A DNA stretch of 16,181 nucleotides from Brevundimonas sp. Its GTDB lineage: Bacteria; Pseudomonadota; Alphaproteobacteria; Caulobacterales; Caulobacteraceae. The notes beneath the pieces were generated by a model. It was given only the letters and a program-made list of their open reading frames with translations. It made no database searches and had not been told where the DNA came from. A program made the position numbers and the translations under genes. The stretch spans positions 1 to 16,181 of the forward strand of contig JAVHYH010000052.1 in assembly GCA_031119155.1 (NCBI GenBank). The letters are read 5' to 3'. Below are positions 1-7,683 of the stretch, in pieces. Within the stretch, counting starts at the first letter, position 1. Each line of letters opens with the position of its first letter.

Positions 1-1479
1 GGCAAGGTCGGGGTCTGCATGGCCACCTCCGGCCCCGGCGCCACCAACCTGATCACCGGCATCGCCAATGCGATGATGGATTCCATCCCGGTCGTCTGCA
101 TCACCGGCAACGTCGCCCAGGGCGTCATGGGCACCGACGCCTTCCAGGAGATCGACATCCTGGGCGTCACCCTGCCGATCGTGAAGCACTCCATTCTGGT
201 CCGCGATTCCGCCGACGTTCCCGCCGCGGTCGAGGAAGCCTTCCACATCGCCGCATCGGGCCGCCCCGGCCCGGTCCTGATCGACCTGCCCAAGGATGTT
301 CAGGTCGGCCAGACCACGGACGACTTTGGTTTCCACTATCCGAACGAAACCGTCCCGACGGATTACGACGCCATCGCCGCGGCCGCTGACGCCATCCGCG
401 CCGCCCAGCGTCCGCTGATCTATGTCGGTGGCGGGGTGAAGATCGGACGCGCCACCGAACAGGTCCGCGCCTTCGCCGAGACCACCGGCATCCCGTCGGT
501 CGCCACCCTGAATGCGCTGGGAACCATCCCCACCGACGCCCCCGGCTTCCAGGGCATGCTGGGCATGCACGGCACGCGCGCGGCCAATGAGGCCGTGCAG
601 GAGGCCGATCTGCTGATCGTTCTGGGCGCTCGTTTCGACGACCGCGCCACCGGCAAGCTGGCCGAGTTCGCCCCCCACGCCCGCGTCATCCATTTCGACA
701 TCGACGCCTCGGAAATCGGCAAGCTGCGCGAGACCTGGATCCCGGTCGCGGGCGAGCTGGCGCCGGGTATCGAGGCCCTGACCGCCCATCTGGCGGGCAA
801 GGGTCCAGCCATTGATCCGTGGATGATCCACTGCGCCAGCCGGGTCCAGCGCACTGCCTTCCGCTATGCCGACGCGCCGGGCGAAGGCGTCTACGCCCCT
901 GCCCTGCTGAAGGCCGTGTCGGAAGCCGCCGGTGACGATTTCGTCGCGGCCTGCGACGTCGGCCAGCACCAGATGTGGGCCGCCCAGCACTGTCGCTTCG
1001 CCAAGCCGGAAGCCCACATCACCTCGGGCGGTCTGGGCGCCATGGGCTTCGGCCTGCCCGCCGGCATCGGCGCCAAGCTGTCCGATCCGGACGCCACGGT
1101 CGTCGTCATCGCCGGCGACGGCGGCTTCATGATGAATGTGCAGGAGCTGGCCACCCTGCGTCGCTACGGCGTCGCGGTGAAGGTTCTGCTGCTGGACAAC
1201 AGCTCGCTGGGTCTGGTCCGCCAGTGGCAGGAGCTGTTCTTCGACGGCAACTACTCGGAGATCGACCTGTCCGACAATCCGGACTTCGTGAAGGTCGCCG
1301 AGGCGTTCGGCGTCGAGGCCTTCCGAATTAGTCGACGCGAGGAGGTTCAGGCCGGGATCGCCCGCCTGCTGGCCGCCGACGGCCCCTGCCTCGCACACGT
1401 CATCATCGATCCCCGGGAGAACGTGTGGCCGCTGGTCCCGCCCGGAAAGAACAACGCCGAAATGATGGAAGGCGCCTGA
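1..1479 (+). CDS. ilvG: Acetolactate synthase large subunit (5'-truncated by window edge)
   Basis: This is the thiamine-diphosphate- and FAD-dependent catalytic subunit that joins two pyruvates into acetolactate (or pyruvate and 2-ketobutyrate into acetohydroxybutyrate), the first common step of valine, leucine and isoleucine synthesis in the cytoplasm. The frame is open from base 1: the first codons read GKVGVCMATSGPGATN, the conserved N-terminal domain motif, so the ATG at 19 is internal and about 70 N-terminal residues lie outside the window. Visible family marks are GTDAFQE, SGRPGPVLIDLPKD, the FAD-domain stretch LGARFDDRATGKL, the ThDP motif GDGGFMMN starting near base 1114, and SSLGLVRQWQELFF. 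The stop is followed after 3 nt by ilvM, the small subunit. The ilvG symbol is preferred over ilvB or ilvI because the partner is an IlvM-type subunit. Identity as a large subunit is very secure. Confidence 0.96.
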   Translation, partial: GKVGVCMATSGPGATNLITGIANAMMDSIPVVCITGNVAQGVMGTDAFQEIDILGVTLPIVKHSILVRDSADVPAAVEEAFHIAASGRPGPVLIDLPKDVQVGQTTDDFGFHYPNETVPTDYDAIAAAADAIRAAQRPLIYVGGGVKIGRATEQVRAFAETTGIPSVATLNALGTIPTDAPGFQGMLGMHGTRAANEAVQEADLLIVLGARFDDRATGKLAEFAPHARVIHFDIDASEIGKLRETWIPVAGELAPGIEALTAHLAGKGPAIDPWMIHCASRVQRTAFRYADAPGEGVYAPALLKAVSEAAGDDFVAACDVGQHQMWAAQHCRFAKPEAHITSGGLGAMGFGLPAGIGAKLSDPDATVVVIAGDGGFMMNVQELATLRRYGVAVKVLLLDNSSLGLVRQWQELFFDGNYSEIDLSDNPDFVKVAEAFGVEAFRISRREEVQAGIARLLAADGPCLAHVIIDPRENVWPLVPPGKNNAEMMEGA

Positions 1480-1482
1480 GCC

Positions 1483-1740
1483 ATGAGCACCGAAACCCTG
1501 CACCTGAACATTGACCGCGCCGATGGCTCGCTCCAGCGCCTGATCGGTCTGGTGGAGCGCCGTGGCTTCCATATCGACGGCATCACCATGCGTGACGAAG
1601 GCGCGGCGCGTCGGATCGAGATGGCCGTGCGTGGTCGCGACGACGGGCGCTGCACCCGGACGCTGGGCCGCCAGATCGACAAGCTGTTCGGCGTCACCCG
1701 CGTCAGCGCCGCCACCTTCCATCCCGAGGTAGCGGCATGA
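1483..1740 (+). CDS. ilvM: Acetolactate synthase small subunit, IlvM type (single ACT domain)
   Basis: This 85-residue protein is nearly all ACT domain and should act as the regulatory, activity-stabilising partner of the large subunit just upstream. Residues 3-10 and 27-35 resemble E. coli IlvM (RxGFHxxxxxM pattern: RRGFHIDGITM here). Its length matches IlvM (about 85-90 residues) and not the 160-plus residue IlvH/IlvN subunits that carry a C-terminal domain. The start has GGAAGG at 1467-1472, and the gene overlaps leuA by ATGA, implying translational coupling. In E. coli the IlvG-IlvM enzyme is valine-insensitive; whether that holds here is inference. Confidence 0.88.
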   Translation: MSTETLHLNIDRADGSLQRLIGLVERRGFHIDGITMRDEGAARRIEMAVRGRDDGRCTRTLGRQIDKLFGVTRVSAATFHPEVAA

Positions 1741-2966
1741 CCAGGGTCCAACAGGCCGTCGCCGCCGATCCGGACAAGGTCGTCGTCTTCGACACCACCC
1801 TGCGTGACGGCGAACAGGCGCCCGGCTTCTCCATGGGACCGGAAGACAAGGTCCGCATGGCCCGCGTCCTGGCCGAGATGAAGGTCGATGTGGTCGAGGC
1901 CGGTTTCGCCGCCGCCTCGCCCGGCGACGAGGAATGCGTGCGTCGCGTCGTCGGCGAGGTCGAAGGCCCCGTCTTTTGCTCGCTGGCCCGCTCGAACGAA
2001 TCCGACATCGACGCGGCCTACCGGGGCCTGTCCGGCACGTCCGAGCGCCGCATCCACATCTTCCTGGGCACCAGCCCGATCCACCGCTCGGCCAAGCTGA
2101 GGATGTCCAAGGCCGAGGTGCTGGCCGCCGCCGAGCGCTCGGTCGCCTACGCCCGCACCCGTTTCGAGGACGTCGAGTTCAGCCCCGAGGACGCCATCCG
2201 CACCGAGCCTGAATTCCTGGCCGAGGTGTGCGAGGTCGCCGCATCGGCGGGCGCCACCACCCTGAACATCCCGGACACCGTCGGCTATTCGACGCCGGGC
2301 GAGATCGCGGAGATTTATCGCAACCTGATCGCCGCCGTCCGCGTGCGTCACCCGCACGTGGTCTTCTCGGCCCACTGTCACGACGATCTGGGCATGGCCG
2401 TCGCCAACTCGCTGGCCGCCGTCGAAGCCGGCGCCCGCCAGATCGAGGGCGCCATCAACGGCATCGGCGAGCGGGCGGGCAACGCCTCGATCGAGGAGAT
2501 GGTCATGGCCATCCGCACCCGCTCGGACCGTTATGGCCTGCACACCGGCGTGGACGCGACCCATCTGGTCCGCGCCAGCCGCCTGCTGAGCGAGATCACC
2601 CACACCCCGGTCGTGCGCAACAAGGCCATCGTCGGCCTGAACGCCTTCGCCCACGAGGCGGGCATCCACCAGCACGGCATGATGGCCGATCCCTCGACCT
2701 ACGAGATCATGCGCCCGCAGGACGTCGGCTTCGAAGGCACTTGGTTCGTGCTGGGCAAGCACTCGGGCCGCCACGCCGTGGCCAAGCGCGCCGAGGCGCT
2801 GGGCCAGCCCGTCGCCGGCGCCCATCTGGCCGCCGCCTTCGCCGGCTTCAAACGGCGCGCCGACGAGATCGGCGAGATCAACGACCACGAATTGCTGGCG
2901 ATCATCGAGGCCTCGCGCCCGGACGCCGCCCCCCGACAGGAGTACGCCTATGCGGCCGCTGGCTGA
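1737..2966 (+). CDS. leuA: 2-isopropylmalate synthase, short form without C-terminal regulatory domain
   Basis: The protein condenses 2-ketoisovalerate with acetyl-CoA, the committed step to leucine. It has 409 residues. The HMGL-like TIM barrel spans about residues 14-285, with FDTTLRDGEQAPG at 18-30 (R23, D24 and E26 are active-site or metal residues), HCHDDLG at 213-219 and GIGERAGNAS at 242-251. The linker and subdomain region with HEAGIHQHG (306-314) follows. The protein ends soon after FVLGKHSGRHAV and INDHELL, where usual bacterial LeuA (about 515-525 residues) continues into the leucine-binding allosteric dimerisation domain. No such domain is present, and the downstream gene begins at once. 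The start has GAGGT at 1726-1730, 6 nt upstream. A homocitrate or citramalate synthase is possible by fold, but position beside leuC, leuD and leuB argues for isopropylmalate synthase. Confidence 0.87.
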   Translation: MTRVQQAVAADPDKVVVFDTTLRDGEQAPGFSMGPEDKVRMARVLAEMKVDVVEAGFAAASPGDEECVRRVVGEVEGPVFCSLARSNESDIDAAYRGLSGTSERRIHIFLGTSPIHRSAKLRMSKAEVLAAAERSVAYARTRFEDVEFSPEDAIRTEPEFLAEVCEVAASAGATTLNIPDTVGYSTPGEIAEIYRNLIAAVRVRHPHVVFSAHCHDDLGMAVANSLAAVEAGARQIEGAINGIGERAGNASIEEMVMAIRTRSDRYGLHTGVDATHLVRASRLLSEITHTPVVRNKAIVGLNAFAHEAGIHQHGMMADPSTYEIMRPQDVGFEGTWFVLGKHSGRHAVAKRAEALGQPVAGAHLAAAFAGFKRRADEIGEINDHELLAIIEASRPDAAPRQEYAYAAAG

Positions 2967-3915
2967 ACATATCTGGGTCAATGGTGAGCTGACGCCCTGG
3001 GCGGATGCGAAGATCCACGTGATGAGCCATGCCCTGCACTACGGCACCTCGGTGTTCGAGGGCATCCGCGTCTATGACACCCCGAACGGCCCCTGCGGCT
3101 TCCGCCTGACCGACCATGTGCGCCGCCTGTTCGACAGCGCCCGCATGTATCATATCGAGCTGCCCTATACGGTGGACGAGCTGGTCGAGGCCTGCCGCGC
3201 CACCGTGCGCTCGACCGGCCAGAAGTCCGCCTACATCCGTCCCATCGCCTTCCTCGGCGTCTGCGGCATGGGGGTGACGCCCTCTCCCGAGAACATGAAC
3301 GTCGATGTCGCCATCGCCGCCTTCCCGTGGGGGGCCTATCTGGGCGAGGAGGCGCTGGAGAAGGGCGTGGACGCCTGCGTCGCCAGCTGGTCGCGCATCG
3401 CCCCGAACACCGTGCCCTCGGGCGCAAAGGCGGGCGGCAACTACCTGTCCTCCTACCTGATCGGGCGTGAAGCCCGCGTCGGCGGCTTCGGCGAAGGCAT
3501 CGCCCTGGGCACCGACGGTCGCCTGTCTGAAGGCGCCGGCGAGAACCTCTTTATCGTTAAGGACGGCGAGATCATCACCCCGCCCGCCGCCGCCTCCATC
3601 CTGATGGGCATCACCCGCGACAGCGTGCTGAAGCTGGCGCGCGGTCTGGGCTACGAAACCCGCGAGCAGATCCTGCCGCGCGAAGCCCTGTACGTCGCCG
3701 ACGAGATCTTCATGACCGGCACGGCCGCCGAGATCACCCCGGTGCGCTCGGTGGACGGCATCACCACCCGCGCCGCCGGTCCGGGCCCGGTGACCAAGGC
3801 GGTCAACGCCGCCTTCCGCGGCCTGTTCACCGGCGCGACGCCGGATCGCCACAACTGGCTGGAGCCGATCAACGCGCCCGCCCCTGCTCCGCAGCGCGAG
3901 GCCGAATATGCCTGA
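2950..3915 (+). CDS. ilvE: Branched-chain amino acid aminotransferase
   Basis: This PLP-dependent fold-IV transaminase interconverts valine, leucine and isoleucine with their 2-keto acids using glutamate/2-oxoglutarate. The 321 residues compare with about 305-310 for the bacterial family. Family marks are IWVNGELTPWADAKIHV near the N-terminus, HYGTSVFEGIR at 30-40, the PLP lysine K160 in SGAKAGGNYLSS, LSEGAGENLFIV at 192-203, and FMTGTAAEITPV at 254-265. The start at 2950 is supported by AGGAG at 2938-2942, 7 nt upstream, and by the alignment of its first residues with the family. It overlaps leuA by 17 nt and leuC by 8 nt. It is embedded in a leucine operon and not beside ilvD/ilvA as in E. 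coli. Confidence 0.95.
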   Translation: MRPLAEHIWVNGELTPWADAKIHVMSHALHYGTSVFEGIRVYDTPNGPCGFRLTDHVRRLFDSARMYHIELPYTVDELVEACRATVRSTGQKSAYIRPIAFLGVCGMGVTPSPENMNVDVAIAAFPWGAYLGEEALEKGVDACVASWSRIAPNTVPSGAKAGGNYLSSYLIGREARVGGFGEGIALGTDGRLSEGAGENLFIVKDGEIITPPAAASILMGITRDSVLKLARGLGYETREQILPREALYVADEIFMTGTAAEITPVRSVDGITTRAAGPGPVTKAVNAAFRGLFTGATPDRHNWLEPINAPAPAPQREAEYA

Positions 3916-5320
3916 GACCCTGTTCGAGAAGGTGTGGAACCGGCACGTGGTGCAGGCGGAAACGCCGGACGCCCCGGCGGTGCTCTACATCGACCTGCAT
4001 CTGGTCCACGAGGTCACCAGCCCGCAGGCCTTCTCCGAGATCGAGAGCCGGGGGCTGAAGGTCCGCCGCCCCGACCGCACCTTCGCGACGCTGGACCACT
4101 CCACCCCCACCCTGCCCGCCGACGCGAGCGGGGAGCGGCCCTACTACACCCCCGCGTCAAAGGCCCAGGTCGAGACGCTGGAGGCCAACTGCGCCCGCCA
4201 TAGCGTTTCGCTGGCGGGCTGGGACTCGGCGGACCGGGGCGTGGTGCACGTCATGGGGCCGGAGCTGGGCCTGACCCAGCCCGGCATGACTGTCGTCTGC
4301 GGCGACAGCCACACCGCCACCCACGGCGCCTTCGGGGCCCTCGCCTTCGGCATCGGCACCTCTGAGGTCGGCCATGTGCTGGCCACGCAATGCCTGCTGC
4401 AGCGCAAGGCGAAGACCATGCGCGTCACCGTCGATGGTCAGCTGCAGCCCGGTGTCTCCGGCAAGGATGTGGCCCTGGCCGTCATCGCCCGTCTGGGCTT
4501 CGGCGGCGGCACCGGCTTCGTCGTCGAATACGCCGGCGAGGCCATCCGCTCGCTGGACATGGAAGGGCGGATGACCGTCTGCAACATGTCGATCGAGGCG
4601 GGCGCCCGCGCCGGCATGGTCGCCCCCGACCAGACCACCGTCGACTGGTTGAAGGGCAAAAAGCACGCGCCCGACGCCGCTGTCTGGGACCAGACCGTCG
4701 CCGACTGGCTGTCGCTGGCCTCCGACCCCGGCGCGCGTTTCGACGCCGAGATTGAGATCGACGGCGCCGGCATCCGCCCGATGGCCACCTGGGGCACCAC
4801 TCCGGACGCAGGCTCCGCCATCGGCGAACCCGTCCCTGCCCCGCACGACGCCTCGGGCGAGAAGGCGCTGGCCTATATGGGCTTCACGCCGGGTGAGGCG
4901 ACTACCGACCATACGGTCGATGTCGTCTTCATCGGCAGTTGCACCAATGGCCGCCTGCCCGACCTGCGCGCCGCCGCCGAGGTGCTGCGCGGCCGCAAGG
5001 TCAAGCCCGGCCTGCGCATGCTGGTCGTCCCCGGCTCCGAGGCCGTGCGCCGTGACGCCGAGGCCGAAGGCCTGCACACCGTCTTCACCGACGCCGGGGC
5101 CGAATGGCGCATCCCGGGCTGCTCCATGTGTCTGGCGATGAACGGCGACATGGTGGCGCCGGGCCAGTTGGCCGTCTCCACCTCCAACCGCAATTTCGAG
5201 GGCCGGCAGGGCCCCGGCTCGCGCACCATCCTGGCCAGCCCCGCCACCGCAGCCGCCACCGCCATCATGGGCGTCCTGACTGACCCGCGCGTGTTTCTGA
5301 TGGAGGCGGTGAATGCCTGA
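3908..5320 (+). CDS. leuC: 3-isopropylmalate dehydratase large subunit
   Basis: LeuC with LeuD forms the [4Fe-4S] isomerase that converts 2-isopropylmalate to 3-isopropylmalate. The 470 residues match the usual length (about 466-470). The aconitase-family signature is complete: HLVHEVTSPQAF at 31-42, CGDSHTATHGAFGALAFGIGT at 131-151, and three cluster cysteines C345 (GSCTNGR), C405 and C408 (PGCSMCLAMN). The gene starts inside ilvE at the octamer ATGCCTGA, with GAGG at 3898-3901 as ribosome site, and ends in the same octamer shared with leuD. Nothing is missing. Confidence 0.97.
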   Translation: MPETLFEKVWNRHVVQAETPDAPAVLYIDLHLVHEVTSPQAFSEIESRGLKVRRPDRTFATLDHSTPTLPADASGERPYYTPASKAQVETLEANCARHSVSLAGWDSADRGVVHVMGPELGLTQPGMTVVCGDSHTATHGAFGALAFGIGTSEVGHVLATQCLLQRKAKTMRVTVDGQLQPGVSGKDVALAVIARLGFGGGTGFVVEYAGEAIRSLDMEGRMTVCNMSIEAGARAGMVAPDQTTVDWLKGKKHAPDAAVWDQTVADWLSLASDPGARFDAEIEIDGAGIRPMATWGTTPDAGSAIGEPVPAPHDASGEKALAYMGFTPGEATTDHTVDVVFIGSCTNGRLPDLRAAAEVLRGRKVKPGLRMLVVPGSEAVRRDAEAEGLHTVFTDAGAEWRIPGCSMCLAMNGDMVAPGQLAVSTSNRNFEGRQGPGSRTILASPATAAATAIMGVLTDPRVFLMEAVNA

Positions 5321-5897
5321 TCCGTTCAAGAGTCTGACCTCCAAGGCCGTCGTCCTGTCGCAGTCGAACATCGACACCGACCAGATCATCCCGGGCCGCT
5401 TCCTCTCGACGACCAGCCGCGAGGGTCTGGGCTCCTGGGCCTTCTACGACTGGCGCTATGAGTCCGACGGATCGCCCAAGCCCGAAGCCATCCTGAACCG
5501 CATCGACCCGCGCGAGCGCCGCATCCTGCTGGCGGGGAAAAACTTCGCCTGCGGCTCCTCGCGCGAGCACGCCCCCTGGGCGCTGATGGACTACGGCTTC
5601 CGGGCCGTCGTCTCGACCGAGATCGCCGACATCTTCACCTCCAACGCCCTGAAGAACGGCTTCCTGCCCATCGTGGTGGATCAGGCGACCTGGGACGATC
5701 TCGCCGCCCATGCCGACCAGCCGATCACCGTCGATCTGGAGACCTCCACCATCCAGCGCGGCAATGCAGAACCTGTCGCATTCAGCGTGGAGAGTTTCGC
5801 CCGCCAGTGCCTGCTGGACGGGGTCGACACCCTCGGCTGGCTGCAAGCCCGCCTGCCTGACATCGAAGCCTTTGAACGCCGGAAAGAGACCGCCTGA
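5313..5897 (+). CDS. leuD: 3-isopropylmalate dehydratase small subunit
   Basis: LeuD is the swivel-domain subunit that completes the active site of LeuC in leucine synthesis. It has 194 residues, close to the usual 200. The signature NIDTDQIIPGRFL lies at 19-31, and GKNFACGSSREHAPWAL at 75-91 carries the substrate-binding loop. The start overlaps leuC by 8 nt (ATGCCTGA) with GGAGG at 5302-5306, 6 nt upstream; the stop overlaps the leuB start by 1 nt (TGATG). Confidence 0.96.
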   Translation: MPDPFKSLTSKAVVLSQSNIDTDQIIPGRFLSTTSREGLGSWAFYDWRYESDGSPKPEAILNRIDPRERRILLAGKNFACGSSREHAPWALMDYGFRAVVSTEIADIFTSNALKNGFLPIVVDQATWDDLAAHADQPITVDLETSTIQRGNAEPVAFSVESFARQCLLDGVDTLGWLQARLPDIEAFERRKETA

Positions 5898-6997
5898 TGC
5901 CGCCCTCCAAGACCTATGACATCGTCGTCCTGCCCGGTGACGGCGTCGGCCCCGAAGTGACCCACGCGGCCAGGGCCGTGCTGTCGGTCATCGGCGACTT
6001 CTTCGGCCATGCGTTCAACTTCAGCGAACACCTGATCGGCGGCGCGGCCATCGACGCCACCGGCGATCCGCTGCCGCCGGAAACGGCCGCCGCCTGCCTG
6101 GCCGCCGACGCGGTTCTGCTGGGAGCCGTGGGCGGGCCGAAGTGGGACGGCGGCAAGCGTCGTCCCGAGGAAGGCCTGCTGGGCCTGCGCAAGGCCATGG
6201 GCCTGTACGCCAACCTGCGCCCCCTGCAGGTCTCGCCGGTGCTGGCCCATCGTTCGCCGCTGAAGAAGGAGATCGTCGAGGGCGTCGATCTGATCGTCTT
6301 CCGCGAGCTGACCGGCGGCATCTATTTCGGGGAGAAGACCCGCACCGCCGACCGCGCCACCGACCTGTGCGAATACACCGTGCCGGAGATCGAACGCGTC
6401 GCCCGCGCCGCCTTCCAGACCGCCCAGCAACGGCGCGGCAAGGTGACCTCGGTCGACAAGGCCAACGTCATGGAGACCAGCCGCCTGTGGCGCGAGGTGG
6501 TCAGCCGCGTCCATGCCGAGGAGTTCCCGCGCATCGAACTGGAGCACGCCCTGGTCGACTCCATGGCCATGCACCTGATCCGCAAGCCGCGCGAGTACGA
6601 CGTCATCCTGACCGAGAACATGTTCGGCGACATCCTGTCGGACGAGATCTCGGTGCTGGGCGGCTCCATCGGCCTGCTGCCCTCGGCCTCGCTGGGCTCC
6701 AGCGGTCCGGGCCTGTTCGAGCCAATCCACGGCTCGGCCCCCGACATCGCAGGTCAGGACAAGGCCAACCCGGTCGGCACCATCCTGTCCGCCGCCCTGC
6801 TGCTGCGTCACAGCCTGGGACTGGAGGACGAAGCCAGCTCCATCGAAGCCGCCTGCGCCGCCGTCCTGTCGGCCGGAGCCGTCACTGCGGATCTGGGCGG
6901 AGAGCTGGGCACGCGCGCCGCGGCCAACGCCGTGATCGACGGCCTGCGCGCCATCCACTGGGCCGCCGCCCATCGCGTGCAGATGCACTGGGCCTGA
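5897..6997 (+). CDS. leuB: 3-isopropylmalate dehydrogenase
   Basis: This cytoplasmic enzyme oxidises and decarboxylates 3-isopropylmalate to 2-ketoisocaproate with NAD. The 366 residues fit the family. Visible catalytic features are GDGVGPE at 14-20, R98 and R108 (LRKAMG, ANLRPL), R136 and Y143 in FRELTGGIYFGEK, K188 in DKANVMETSRLWREV, D221, and D245 and D249 in ENMFGDILSDE. GSAPDIAG at 279-286 is the NAD-specific loop. A GGAAAGAG ribosome site at 5881-5888 precedes the ATG. It is the last gene of the operon and is followed 16 nt later by a terminator hairpin. With ilvE upstream, the operon supplies every leucine-specific enzyme. Confidence 0.97.
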   Translation: MPPSKTYDIVVLPGDGVGPEVTHAARAVLSVIGDFFGHAFNFSEHLIGGAAIDATGDPLPPETAAACLAADAVLLGAVGGPKWDGGKRRPEEGLLGLRKAMGLYANLRPLQVSPVLAHRSPLKKEIVEGVDLIVFRELTGGIYFGEKTRTADRATDLCEYTVPEIERVARAAFQTAQQRRGKVTSVDKANVMETSRLWREVVSRVHAEEFPRIELEHALVDSMAMHLIRKPREYDVILTENMFGDILSDEISVLGGSIGLLPSASLGSSGPGLFEPIHGSAPDIAGQDKANPVGTILSAALLLRHSLGLEDEASSIEAACAAVLSAGAVTADLGGELGTRAAANAVIDGLRAIHWAAAHRVQMHWA

Positions 6998-7013
6998 CGC
7001 TCACCCTCAAACG

Positions 7014-7052
7014 AAAAGACGCCCCGCTTCTCCTTCGAGAGGCGGGGCGTTT
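7014..7052. terminator. Intrinsic terminator between leuB and the converging DUF2141 gene, probably bidirectional
   Basis: Arms 7019-7032 and 7037-7050 form a 14-bp stem rich in GC (ACGCCCCGC against GCGGGGCGT, one T/G wobble pair) with a 4-nt CTTC loop. On the + strand it runs into TTT; on the - strand it is followed by TTTT (AAAA at 7014-7017 of the + strand). It therefore suits both leuB and the convergent gene ending at 7058. Confidence 0.85.
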
Positions 7053-7057
7053 CGCAT

Positions 7058-7486
7058 TCAGCGGAAGTACTGCATCGGCACGGTCAGGCGGCTGTCGCCC
7101 GAGGCGGGCACGGTGAATTTCACCTGATCCCAGGTCGGCATCCCCCGCAGGGCCGCGCCGTTGACCATGGCCCAGCCTTCCGCGGGCATGCCGCCTTCCA
7201 TCTTCATCTGCCCGTCGCCGTCCGCGTCATGCAGGACCGACAGCGAATAGTCGCCCGGCGCCACGTCGCGGAAGGTGACTGTGATCGTCCCGGCCGCCGG
7301 ATCGCGAACGATGTCGCCATAGGCGCCGGCGGGCTGCAGGAACTGCTCCCGCGTCTGCAGGGCGGCGAGCAGTTGCCCGCCTCGCGCCTGAACGCCGGTG
7401 AGGGTCACGGTGACGTCCCCGGCCAGCGCGGGGGCGGCGGCGAGGCAGGACAGGGCGGCGACAGCCGCGACGATGATCTTCTTCAT
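7058..7486 (-). CDS. Secreted DUF2141 family protein
   Basis: This 142-residue protein of unknown function has a clear Sec signal peptide (MKK, hydrophobic stretch 4-20, cleavage probably after ALA at 23), so it should be periplasmic or exported. The mature part is a small beta-rich domain with the DUF2141 hallmarks: GGQLLAAL, VAPGDYSLSVLHDADGDGQM (78-94) and a glycine-rich MEGGMPAEGWAM region (96-107). HDADGDG at 86-92 resembles a calcium-binding DxDxDG loop; metal binding is inference. The ATG has GGAG about 8 nt upstream on the - strand. It stands alone between a terminator and a divergent regulatory region. I do not know its role. Confidence 0.85.
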   Translation of the reverse strand: MKKIIVAAVAALSCLAAAPALAGDVTVTLTGVQARGGQLLAALQTREQFLQPAGAYGDIVRDPAAGTITVTFRDVAPGDYSLSVLHDADGDGQMKMEGGMPAEGWAMVNGAALRGMPTWDQVKFTVPASGDSRLTVPMQYFR

Positions 7487-7528
7487 GACAAATCTCCGGA
7501 AGCGAGCCAGCCCCGCTTCATGACAAGC

Positions 7529-7545
7529 ACTTTGATATGCAAAGT
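7529..7545. promoter_or_regulatory. Operator-like palindrome upstream of the DUF2141 gene
   Basis: ACTTTG and CAAAGT form perfect 6-bp inverted arms separated by ATATG, a 17-bp site sized for a dimeric helix-turn-helix repressor. A looser outer pair, TGACA at 7521-7525 and TGTCA at 7552-7556, flanks it. It overlaps the only promoter-like sequence seen for the - strand gene. Which regulator binds is unknown. Confidence 0.5.
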
Positions 7546-7651
7546 TCTCTATGTCAAACTCAGATCGACCCCGACTGGGCGCTCCGGTTTGAGGTCGCGT
7601 CGTGCTTCAAGGGCCGCACATATCGACGACCCACGCAATTTTTCACCTTTC

Positions 7652-7683
7652 GGCTTGACGGCGAGGGGCTTTGTCCGTCAGCC
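7652..7683 (+). other. Hairpin in the predicted 5' leader of the thr operon
   Basis: GGC plus TGACGG (7652-7661, T7655 bulged) pairs with CCGTCAGCC (7675-7683), giving nine base pairs around a 13-nt loop. It lies 32 nt before the leader-peptide start. It might stabilise the RNA or cause pausing; there is no U tract, so it is not a terminator. The TTGACG inside also looks like a -35 box, but no matching -10 follows. Confidence 0.4.

Noticed and set aside
1347..2981. Long - strand open frame of 544 codons opposite ilvG-ilvM-leuA.
   Set aside because: It spans three real genes on the other strand and has no recognisable domain.
4157..6988. Long - strand frames opposite leuC, leuD and leuB (4157-5389 and 5681-6988).
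   Set aside because: Both are shadows of the well-supported leu genes, with the same GC-driven composition.
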